From positions 1-23,927 of the forward strand of contig DATHGT010000346.1 in the NCBI GenBank assembly GCA_035317605.1: a stretch of 23,927 nucleotides of DNA, in the 5' to 3' direction. This DNA comes from DATHGT01 sp035317605 (GTDB taxonomy: Bacteria; Methylomirabilota; Methylomirabilia; Rokubacteriales; CSP1-6). The translations under genes and the position numbers were made by a program. Below, in pieces: positions 1-7,137 of this stretch. Position 1 is the stretch's first letter; the number at the start of each line of letters is the position of its first letter. Below the pieces are notes generated by a model. It saw only the letters and a program-made list of their open reading frames with translations, was not told where the DNA came from and did no database searches.

Positions 1-1024
1 CGACGAACACCCCGAAGAGCAGCCCCGCGAACGGGGTGAACTTGACGAGATAGAGCGCGATGAAGAGCGCGAGCCACCCCAGCAGCCACGGCCACGACGC
101 GTGGACGTAGGAGACACGCAGCCAGACCGCAAACACGATCAGCGTGGCCACGCCGCCCATCGCGTGCAGCCACTTCGGACCGCCGCGCCAGACGATGGCC
201 ATCAGCCCCGCGGCGACGATCAGCAGGAACCCGAACAACACGTTGTATTGCGGACCGTAGTTCACGTGGGCGGCGACGTAGACGGCGAACAGCAGCGGTA
301 GATGCGCGGCGGCGGCGGCGATCCAGCGAATCCAGGCCGGCCGGTCGTCCGGGCGCCCGTACCAGAGCGGAACGGTCCCCACGACGGCGAACACCGTGAA
401 GATCGCCGCGACGATGGGCAGCAGACCCACGGTGATCGCCTGGAGCGCCCATCCCCACTCGTAGAGCGCGGTGATCACGATGCCGAGCGCGCCGAGCAGC
501 CACCAGCCTTTGCGCACGGCCAGCCAGGCGATGCCGATGTTGAGGGCGAGGAGGTACGCGAACACCGCGCTCGGATAGTTCTCGGCCGACGACAGCAGGA
601 ACGCCGTGAAGAATCCGCCCAGCAGGCCGAGGACGGCGATGAAGATCGAATCGCGTCGGGTGGCCAGGACCACCGCGGCGACCGTGACCAGCAGCATCCC
701 GACGAAGGCGACGGTCAGCGGGACGAGCGCCCACCGCGCGTAGGCCGCGTAGCACGTCGCGTAGAGAATCCCGATCCCCGCGGCGTCGAGCGCGTTCGCG
801 GTGACGCGATACTTCATCGCGAGCCATCGCTCGGCCACCACGATCAGCGCGACCCCGAGGACGAGTCCGGCGCCGGCGCGCAGCCAGGAATGCCCGCCTG
901 CGGCGCGGAAGAGCAGCACCGCGCCGAGCACGAGCGCGATGCCCGCGATCCACGCGAACCCGCGGACGCCGATCGACGTCCACTCGCGCTTCGTCGGCGG
1001 ACGATACGCGGCGGGGACGCTCAT
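1..1024 (-). CDS. DUF2339-type multi-pass membrane protein, C-terminus cut by the left edge
   Basis: The reverse strand is open from an ATG at 1024-1022 to the window edge (about 341 codons), so only the N-terminal part is present. It is almost entirely hydrophobic helices separated by short basic or aromatic loops. A short cytoplasmic start (PPTKREWTSIGVRG) precedes the first membrane segment. Around residues 130-145 is the stretch GLLGGFFTAFLLSS, which resembles the G-L-x-G-G-F-x-T-P-x-L-L-S signature I associate with DUF2339 membrane proteins. The family has no settled biochemical role, so I assign none. Its ATG overlaps the TGA of the preceding cytochrome gene in an ATGA arrangement, which implies translational coupling and makes it the last visible gene of the cytochrome operon. 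Linkage to periplasmic cytochromes suggests an envelope role, but this is inference. The family call rests on recalled sequence pattern. Confidence 0.75.
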   Translation of the reverse strand, partial: MSVPAAYRPPTKREWTSIGVRGFAWIAGIALVLGAVLLFRAAGGHSWLRAGAGLVLGVALIVVAERWLAMKYRVTANALDAAGIGILYATCYAAYARWALVPLTVAFVGMLLVTVAAVVLATRRDSIFIAVLGLLGGFFTAFLLSSAENYPSAVFAYLLALNIGIAWLAVRKGWWLLGALGIVITALYEWGWALQAITVGLLPIVAAIFTVFAVVGTVPLWYGRPDDRPAWIRWIAAAAAHLPLLFAVYVAAHVNYGPQYNVLFGFLLIVAAGLMAIVWRGGPKWLHAMGGVATLIVFAVWLRVSYVHASWPWLLGWLALFIALYLVKFTPFAGLLFGVFV

Positions 1025-2520
1025 AGCGTTTTCAGGTATTCGATCAGCGCGTCCTTTTCGCCCTGCGGCAGGGTCACGCCGTACTCGTGTCCCATGTTGC
1101 CGTTGGAGCGCCAGCGCACGTCGTACGGTGTGGCCACCGCCTTCACCGCGTCCCACGAGGTCCCGAGCCGCTTGGCCTGGTCTTCGCGCGAGATGAAGCC
1201 CATGTCGAGGGAATCGTAGACGTCGTAGCCGCGGTAGAAGACCTGCGGCCGCTTGGCCACGGGCTCGAGCAGATCGCGCAGCGTCGGCACCGATCCGTTG
1301 TGCAGGTACGGCGCGCGCAGCCAGATGCCGTCGAGGAAGGCGGCGATGTACCCGGTCGGGTCGGCCTCCACCAGGCCCCGGCGCTCGATGCCGAGCGCCC
1401 TCACGGTCTCGTTCGACCGGACGGCCGCCGCCTTGTTCCAGCTCTTGATCCGTTCGATATCGGTGCCGACTTCTTGGACCGGAACCACGGTGCCGGTACG
1501 CGCGCTCCAGTGGCAGCTGGCGCAGTTCGCGTCGAAGACCGCCTTCCCCGCGGCCGCTCTCGCCTGGTCGATCGGGAGCGGGAACTTCGGCGCCTGATAC
1601 TCCTCGAGGTACTTGGTCAGCCACTTGATCTCTTCGAGGAACATCCGGTTGTTGGCGGGTCCGGCGCCGAGCAATCCCAGCGCGGAGTCGATGATCACGG
1701 AGTTGGCGTCCCAGCTGTCGCCGGCGAAGTTCATCCGCGTGCCCGGGTTCGTCTTGTACTTCTTGAGGTTCCAGATCGACGGCATGTCGGTGGGGCCGAG
1801 CGTGTCGTCCAGCGGCGACGTGGTCAGGAAGTACTTCGTGAGGTTCATGGCGTCGTCGCGGCCGCGGCCCCAGTCCGGCCACTGGGGCAGCCCGTGGTTG
1901 TAGATCCAGGCGAAGCGCGGCCCGCGCTCGAGCAAGCGCTTCCTGGTGATCGGGATCAGCACGAAGCGGTAGATCATCCGGTCGATCCACGACAGATCGC
2001 CGGCGAGGTTGATCTCGGCCATCAGGGTGCCGGCGTTGAAGCGCGGATCGCGCGCGCAGTCGACGAGGAAGCGGAAGAACGCCTCCAGGTTGAACGTGTG
2101 GTTCGGGCCGGTGGGGACCAACTTCGGCGTGTCGTCCGGCGAGAGGCGATAGCTGGCCACGTGACAACCGGCGCAGTTGTTGGCCACGCGCGGAAAGCCG
2201 ATGGTCTTCTTGGTGAACCCGATGGGCAGCTCCGTGCCCTCTTCCCACGAGAAGCCGAAGGACGCATAGCCGGTGGGACCGGGGAGCTTGTCGGGAAAGA
2301 CGCGCGGCAGCACGTAGACGATCCAGTACGGGATGCCGGCGCTGTCCTCCCCTCCGATCGAGCCGTACTTGAAGCGCTCGTCGGCGGTGGCGAAGGGCGG
2401 CTGCGGCACCACCCTGAAGAACTTGTACCAGCCGAACCAGGCGCCGAACGCGAGGACCACGAAGAGCGCCACCAGCGTGATGCGGAGTCGCTTCGTTCGT
2501 TCAGGCGTCCAGGCGAACAT
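1021..2520 (-). CDS. Membrane-anchored di-haem c-type cytochrome (MauG/CCP/RoxA-like), 499 aa
   Basis: A single N-terminal hydrophobic helix (about residues 13-31, after basic residues) anchors a periplasmic domain. Two CXXCH haem c motifs are visible, CAGCH at 116-120 and CASCH at 333-337. They are 217 residues apart, wider than I recall for ordinary cytochrome c peroxidases and nearer the roughly 200 of the rubber oxygenase RoxA. Near the C-terminus, LDGIWLRAPYLHNGSVPTL (396-414) matches the conserved APY-x-H-x-G-S-x-x-TL element of the CCP/MauG group. The protein is a clear paralogue of the next upstream cytochrome: both share FKYGS-x-GGE near residue 50, the haem spacing and the tail. The start is supported by GAGG overlapping the upstream gene's stop, 12 nt ahead. 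Electron transfer or haem-based oxygenation/peroxidation is plausible; the substrate is unknown. Confidence 0.85.
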   Translation of the reverse strand: MFAWTPERTKRLRITLVALFVVLAFGAWFGWYKFFRVVPQPPFATADERFKYGSIGGEDSAGIPYWIVYVLPRVFPDKLPGPTGYASFGFSWEEGTELPIGFTKKTIGFPRVANNCAGCHVASYRLSPDDTPKLVPTGPNHTFNLEAFFRFLVDCARDPRFNAGTLMAEINLAGDLSWIDRMIYRFVLIPITRKRLLERGPRFAWIYNHGLPQWPDWGRGRDDAMNLTKYFLTTSPLDDTLGPTDMPSIWNLKKYKTNPGTRMNFAGDSWDANSVIIDSALGLLGAGPANNRMFLEEIKWLTKYLEEYQAPKFPLPIDQARAAAGKAVFDANCASCHWSARTGTVVPVQEVGTDIERIKSWNKAAAVRSNETVRALGIERRGLVEADPTGYIAAFLDGIWLRAPYLHNGSVPTLRDLLEPVAKRPQVFYRGYDVYDSLDMGFISREDQAKRLGTSWDAVKAVATPYDVRWRSNGNMGHEYGVTLPQGEKDALIEYLKTL

Positions 2521-2532
2521 GCGTCACGCTCC

Positions 2533-4044
2533 TCAAAACGTCTTCAGATACTCGACGATGGCGTCCTTGTCCGCGGGCGGCAGTCCGACGCCGTAGAGGT
2601 GGCCGCGGTTCGACTTGGTCGGCTCCTTGGTGTCGTAGAAGGTGAACCGGCGGCCGTTCTCCTCCGGCACGTCGCTGACGAAGCCGACCCGCACCGGGTC
2701 GAGCACGTCGTAGCCGCGGTAGAACGTGGCCCGTCGCGCTTCCGGGAGATCGAGCAGCTCGCGCAGGGTCGGCACCGACCCGTTGTGCAGGTACGGGCCC
2801 CGCAGCCAGATGCCGTCGAGCGGCATGTTGGCGTAGCCGTCGGTCTTGCGGAAGTGGGTGAACCGATACCGGGTCTCGGCGTAGAGGACGTTCTGGTTCG
2901 TGGCCAGCTCGTAGGTGTACGAGTTGTAGTGCTCGCGATCGGTGCCGGCCTTGGCGACCGGGGTGACGTGCCCGACGTAGGCGCCGCTGAAGTCCTGGCC
3001 GCTCTTGCCGTGGCAGCTCGCGCAGTGCTTGGTGTACACCGCGGCGCCGCGATCGGCCTTGGCCCGGTCGATCGGGAACGGGAACGGCGGCGGAGCCGCG
3101 TCCAGCAGCCAGTCTTCCAAGCGGCCGATCGCCGCGTGGTCGACGGTCCGGGGCGTCGCGCCGGTGCCGAAGGCGGCGCTCAGGTTGCGCTCCTCGACCG
3201 AGACGTTGTTGCCGGTCCAGTGCAGCTGCATCGGCTGACCGTCGTCGCGGTGCTTGCGCTTACGCTGGTTCCAGATCGACGGAAAGTCGACGGCCCCGCG
3301 CCGCTCGTGCTCGGGCAGCCCGCTGATCACGAAGCTCAGCCCCGCCTTGGCCGAGTTCCAAGTGTCGACGCGCCCCGGTCCCCACTTCTCGGTTTCGAGC
3401 GGCAGGAACCGATCCCGCAGCATCAAGAGCCGCTCGCGCATGAGGGCGATGGCGACCGGATAGACGAGATTGCGGTCGAGCACGCCGAGTTTTCCGCCCG
3501 ACTCCCGCTCGACGGCGGGAACGAGAACGTTCGCGGTGAAGCGCTCGTCGACCACGATGTCGCCGAAGAACTTTTCCAGCAACCCGAGATCGAAGTGGCT
3601 CGCTCCCGTGCCCACGTAGACCTTGCGCGGCTTGTCGGGCGCCTCGCGCACGGTGGTGGAGTGACAGACGGCGCAGTTGACGAACACGCGGTCGAGCCCC
3701 AGGTTGCGGCGTCGCATCACGCCGACCGGCAGCTCGCGGGGACGACCATGCTCGTCCTTCTCGTAGATCATGCCGAAGGCCTCGTAACCGGTCGCGCCGT
3801 TCCTGGGGAGCTTGTCCGCGAACACGACGGGCAGGGCCTTCCAGATGAACAGCGGGAACCCCGCGTTACGCTCGCCGCCGGTGGAGCCGTACTTGAAGTG
3901 GTCCTCGATGTTGGCGTACGTGACCGGCCGATCCGGCAGGAAGCGCAGGGCCAGCAGGACGCCGGCGAGGACGGGCACGCCCACGACGATGGCGAGCAAC
4001 GTCCAGAAGCGCCATCGCCACGGGTCGTCCATCGGACGATTCAT
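2533..4044 (-). CDS. Membrane-anchored di-haem c-type cytochrome (MauG/CCP/RoxA-like), 503 aa
   Basis: After a short cytoplasmic start comes one transmembrane helix (about residues 14-34), then a periplasmic domain with two haem c motifs, CAVCH at 124-128 and CASCH at 341-345. The spacing is 217 residues, identical to the downstream paralogue. The C-terminal element LDGIWLRGPYLHNGSVPTL (409-427) is also nearly identical, and both proteins end in EYLKT-F/L. This indicates tandem duplication followed by divergence. A basic, hydrophilic insert (about 258-275, NQRKRKHRDDGQ) differs from the paralogue. The ATG at 4044 lies 4 nt after the previous stop, and a GGGTGA ribosome-binding sequence is formed by that gene's last codons. 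The family sets expectations of periplasmic redox chemistry with one electron-transfer and one substrate-side haem. The substrate cannot be read from the sequence. Confidence 0.85.
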   Translation of the reverse strand: MNRPMDDPWRWRFWTLLAIVVGVPVLAGVLLALRFLPDRPVTYANIEDHFKYGSTGGERNAGFPLFIWKALPVVFADKLPRNGATGYEAFGMIYEKDEHGRPRELPVGVMRRRNLGLDRVFVNCAVCHSTTVREAPDKPRKVYVGTGASHFDLGLLEKFFGDIVVDERFTANVLVPAVERESGGKLGVLDRNLVYPVAIALMRERLLMLRDRFLPLETEKWGPGRVDTWNSAKAGLSFVISGLPEHERRGAVDFPSIWNQRKRKHRDDGQPMQLHWTGNNVSVEERNLSAAFGTGATPRTVDHAAIGRLEDWLLDAAPPPFPFPIDRAKADRGAAVYTKHCASCHGKSGQDFSGAYVGHVTPVAKAGTDREHYNSYTYELATNQNVLYAETRYRFTHFRKTDGYANMPLDGIWLRGPYLHNGSVPTLRELLDLPEARRATFYRGYDVLDPVRVGFVSDVPEENGRRFTFYDTKEPTKSNRGHLYGVGLPPADKDAIVEYLKTF

Positions 4045-4048
4045 CCGC

Positions 4049-4486
4049 TCACCCTTTGAACTGAAGGGCGAAGAAGAACAGCTTCTTGGTGTCCCAGTAG
4101 ACCGGACCGAGGTAGGTCTTCGGCGCGATCTGGCGGATCTCGTCGCGGATGTGCTTGGCCACCAGCGACGTCTTCGAATAGTCGAGGACGATGCAATCCT
4201 TCTTGTCGATGAGACTCTTGCCGAGGTAGACCTCGGCCAGGATCGCCTTGAGGCCGAACGGCCCGATGTGATTGACCAGGGTCTTGGTCTTGGGGTCGAA
4301 GATCTTGCCCTGCCAGGCGAAGTGATTGATGAGCTTCGCGATCTCCGGCGCCCTCACCGTTCCCGGATCGACGATGGCCGTGCCCTCCGCCTCGCCGCTC
4401 GGGATGGGGCCGGGCGGGCTCGCCGCGAAGAGCTTGTCGATGTCGGCCTGTTCCATTTTCAAGAGCTTGGAGACGTCGTATGCCAT
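4049..4486 (-). CDS. Uncharacterised 145-aa soluble protein in the cytochrome operon
   Basis: I do not recognise this protein with confidence. The ATG at 4486 has a strong AGGAGG 6-7 nt upstream. There is no signal peptide, membrane helix or CXXCH, so it is predicted to be cytoplasmic despite lying between genes for exported cytochromes. The first 40 residues are polar and Pro/Gly rich. The rest looks like a compact domain with the elements NHFAWQGKIFD (about 68-78), CIVLDYSKTSLVAKHIRDEI (about 101-120) and YLGPVYWDTKKLFFFALQF near the end. The G-x-x-F and W-Q-G-K pattern with alternating strands loosely recalls GXWXG/DUF4334 lipocalin-like small-ligand proteins, but that is a weak resemblance. 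It lies 20 nt downstream of the large cytochrome gene and 4 nt upstream of the next, so it is almost certainly co-transcribed and probably serves the same pathway. Confidence 0.85.
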   Translation of the reverse strand: MAYDVSKLLKMEQADIDKLFAASPPGPIPSGEAEGTAIVDPGTVRAPEIAKLINHFAWQGKIFDPKTKTLVNHIGPFGLKAILAEVYLGKSLIDKKDCIVLDYSKTSLVAKHIRDEIRQIAPKTYLGPVYWDTKKLFFFALQFKG

Positions 4487-4506
4487 CGCATCCTCCTCCG
4501 CTCGGC

Positions 4507-6969
4507 TCAGAAGGTTTTCAGGAACTCGATGAGAGCCAGCTTGTCGTCGTCGCTGAGCGCGGGCTCTTCCTTGAAGCGGTCGGTGCCGAAGTAGTGGCCG
4601 CGGTTGACCACGAAGTCCGGGCACTTGCTCACCTCGAGCAACGGGTCCACGAGGTTGGCGAACACCTTTCGCGCCTCGTCGTCGCTCGCCCCCTTGGGCA
4701 GCGCCTTGAGGTCGTGCTTGATCTTGAGCAGCAGGTCGACGAGCTTCTTGGCGTAGCGGACCCGCTCGCCGAGATCGGGACTCTCGGATTCCAGATTGAT
4801 GTTGGAGAGCAGGTTGATGGGGGTGCCCGTGGGGATGGGCCCGATCTCGACGCCGGCGTCTCCGGCGAGCCAGGAGAGCCCGCCGCCGGGCCTGAAGAGC
4901 CAGGGCAACCAGCGGTGCAGCGGGCCCGCCAGCTTCCGGGCGGGCTCGGGCAGATACCCGGACGGGATGTACACCCAGCTCTGCCGCGAGGTCCGGTCGA
5001 TGAGGCCGGGCACCTTGTCGCCGAGGAGCGAATCCTTGTCCCGCCGCTCGGGCCAGAGCAGCTGTTCGATGGAGTTCTGGAAGGAGTCCATGCGCGCCTT
5101 GACCGACGGGCTGGAGTGGAACTTGCCGACGCTGTTGTTCTGGAGGAACGGCGCGGTGGACCAGACGCTCACCAGCGAGGCCGGACGCGTGTAGCCCCGG
5201 CCCCCCGCGGGCATCGCATAGGGGCGCGGCTCGCCGGTGTAGGGGTGATGCACGGTGACGGCCCCCACCGACGGCAGCTCCTTGTAGGACTGGGACGAGA
5301 AGTTGTCCCAGATGTTGCCGCCGATCGCGTTGGTGGCCAGCGGGCTGCACGCGTTGATCTCGAGCAGCGTCACCGGCACCCGCAGCTCGCTGGAGAGGAA
5401 GTTGTTCTCGAGGAAGTTGTCGGCCTCCACGATCGCGCGCATCTTCTGCTTGAACTCGTCGGTCTTCGTCGACGCCCAGTAGCGGTTCCAGCACTCGAGG
5501 TAGTTGGGGCCGCCGCAGCCGCCGGGATCGACGCCGACCGCGGGCTCCGGGATCTTGCTCGAGTGGCAGCGCGCGCAGCGCTCGGCGAAGACGACCTTGC
5601 CCCGCGCCAGCTGGTTCTTGTCCTTGGTCAGGTATTCGTCGCCGCCCGGCGCGTCCTTCAGCCGGTGGGCATCGGTGGCCTTGCCCAGAAAGAACTTGGC
5701 CATGTCGACGGTCTGGGCCTCGGTCGCCTGCCAGTACGCCGAGTTCTTCTCGGCGTCGGCGATCTTGATCGGGCTGATGGGCTTGCCGCCGGCCAGCGCG
5801 TTGAAGTGGAGCAGCCATTCCTCGCTGAACAGGCCGATGTTGAGGTAGACGCGGTTCAGGGCGCCCAGCGCGCCCACCGAATCGGAGCCGTCCTTGAGCA
5901 CGCGGGGCGTCTTCACCGTGGACGGCGGCTGGAAGAACTCGGTGAGCGGACCTTCCTTGACGTAGTCGTTGAACTGCTTGTTGTCGAGTCCCCCGCCGGT
6001 GATCGTCTCCTGGCCAAACCGCTTGGCTTGCCCCATCCGGGCGGCGAAATGATAGATCGCGTTCATGGTGCGGGGGTTGTTGATGCTGTCGGTCGAGATC
6101 AGCGACGTGTCGAGGGCGCCGGGCCGCGAGGTGTTGAGGATCTGAACCATGAAGCTCTTCTTGTCGTACTCCCAGGCGAAGATGCGGTCGATCCAGAAGT
6201 ACTGGGCGCCGACGCTGGAGCTGAGGTTTTCCCACTTCGGATTGTTGGGGTCGGCGGGCGGCTTGGTGGGGATCGGCCCGACGTGGCAGAACCCGCACGA
6301 CATGGCGACGCGGTACGGCTTCACGAGGTCGCTCCGGTTGTAGTAGTCGCGGTCCTCGTAGTAGCGCTTCGCGTCCCACTTCTTGGCGGCGGCCTCGTCG
6401 AAGTCGGGATTGGGGAAGAGCCGCAGGCCGACGATGCCGCTCGCCCAGCCGTAGTACGAGCCCACGGGGAGGTTCTTGCCGCGGGCGCCGATCTTGACGC
6501 CCGGGTACTTCCCCTCGTTCTCGAACGGATCGGGCGGGCAGTCGGCGCGGCGCTTGTCGAGCCACAGCCCGAAGCGCTGCGGATCGGGGCCGGTCGCCTT
6601 CTCGAAGCACGGCTCGTTGACCAGGCCCAGGTATTCCCAGCGGTTGTCGCGGCTGTTCTTCAGCTTGGGGTGCGACGACAGCGTCTTGAGGAAGTCGAGC
6701 GCGCCGAAGCTGATCGCGTTCATCTGGTCCCACAGCCGATCGTTGCCGCCCGTCCACACGATCCAGGTATTGCGGCCGCGGACTTCCTCGGGCGTCAGCT
6801 GGAGCCCGCCGTCCATGTCGCGGAAGTAGTCCTCGCCGGCGGCCGGGAACGACGCCGCCGTGCGGCCGGCGCGCAGCGCCTCGTCCCGGACCATGCCCGG
6901 CTGCGGCTTCTCCGCCTTGCCACAGCTCGCCAGGAGCAGCGCGGATAGCAGCAGGAGTGTCCAGGCCAT
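4507..6969 (-). CDS. Large di-haem c-type cytochrome lipoprotein (RoxA/MauG/CCP-like), 820 aa
   Basis: This is the first gene of the operon. The ATG at 6969 follows AGGAG at 6-8 nt, although the frame is open further upstream. The N-terminus is a lipoprotein signal with lipobox LASC (Cys16), so the mature protein should be tethered to a membrane outside the cytoplasm. Two haem c motifs are visible, CGFCH at 225-229 and CARCH at 465-469, 240 residues apart. A C-terminal element, WSTAPFLQNNSVG (603-615), corresponds to the APYLHNGSV element of the two smaller cytochromes, but with Gln for His and Asn for Gly. Length exceeds the roughly 680 aa I recall for RoxA, mainly through extra sequence after the second haem. 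It could be a haem dioxygenase or peroxidase, or an electron-transfer partner of the two smaller cytochromes. No sequence feature fixes the substrate. Confidence 0.85.
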   Translation of the reverse strand: MAWTLLLLSALLLASCGKAEKPQPGMVRDEALRAGRTAASFPAAGEDYFRDMDGGLQLTPEEVRGRNTWIVWTGGNDRLWDQMNAISFGALDFLKTLSSHPKLKNSRDNRWEYLGLVNEPCFEKATGPDPQRFGLWLDKRRADCPPDPFENEGKYPGVKIGARGKNLPVGSYYGWASGIVGLRLFPNPDFDEAAAKKWDAKRYYEDRDYYNRSDLVKPYRVAMSCGFCHVGPIPTKPPADPNNPKWENLSSSVGAQYFWIDRIFAWEYDKKSFMVQILNTSRPGALDTSLISTDSINNPRTMNAIYHFAARMGQAKRFGQETITGGGLDNKQFNDYVKEGPLTEFFQPPSTVKTPRVLKDGSDSVGALGALNRVYLNIGLFSEEWLLHFNALAGGKPISPIKIADAEKNSAYWQATEAQTVDMAKFFLGKATDAHRLKDAPGGDEYLTKDKNQLARGKVVFAERCARCHSSKIPEPAVGVDPGGCGGPNYLECWNRYWASTKTDEFKQKMRAIVEADNFLENNFLSSELRVPVTLLEINACSPLATNAIGGNIWDNFSSQSYKELPSVGAVTVHHPYTGEPRPYAMPAGGRGYTRPASLVSVWSTAPFLQNNSVGKFHSSPSVKARMDSFQNSIEQLLWPERRDKDSLLGDKVPGLIDRTSRQSWVYIPSGYLPEPARKLAGPLHRWLPWLFRPGGGLSWLAGDAGVEIGPIPTGTPINLLSNINLESESPDLGERVRYAKKLVDLLLKIKHDLKALPKGASDDEARKVFANLVDPLLEVSKCPDFVVNRGHYFGTDRFKEEPALSDDDKLALIEFLKTF

Positions 6970-7021
6970 GGTGTTCTCCTCGCGGGGGCCTCGGGTCCAT
7001 CGAGCCCTCGTGCCGATCGGG

Positions 7022-7050
7022 ATCATGGACGACGCTCCGGCCGCTGTCAA
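7022..7050 (-). promoter_or_regulatory. Sigma-70-like promoter of the cytochrome operon
   Basis: On the minus strand, TTGACA (7050-7045, perfect -35) is followed after exactly 17 nt by CATGAT (7027-7022, 4 of 6 matches to TATAAT). Transcription would start near 7015, giving a leader of about 45 nt before the ATG at 6969. It is correctly placed and oriented for the five minus-strand genes that follow. The AT-rich stretch just upstream (7055-7073) is consistent with a promoter. Confidence 0.65.
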
Positions 7051-7137
7051 CCGGCTGCTAACTATGAGTATTCGACTGGAGCGTGCGGGCGTGCTCCCGA
7101 TCGGGCTCGCGGACGCGGTACACTCGGCGGGTCCGAC

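Noticed and set aside
1087..4059. A 990-codon open frame on the plus strand opposite the two smaller cytochromes
   Set aside because: Its translation is rich in Arg, Gly, His and Val with no domain pattern. It mirrors the GC-rich codon bias of two minus-strand genes that carry CXXCH motifs and ribosome-binding sites.
4480..6948. An 822-codon plus-strand open frame opposite the large cytochrome, and a minus-strand frame from 7000 over the same stretch
   Set aside because: Both are shadow frames in high-GC DNA. Only the frame starting at 6969 gives a lipobox, two haem motifs and a ribosome-binding site.
7119..7124. TACACT as a promoter for phoD
   Set aside because: It is a reasonable -10 hexamer, but no -35 element was found at 16-18 nt, so it is mentioned only in the phoD entry.
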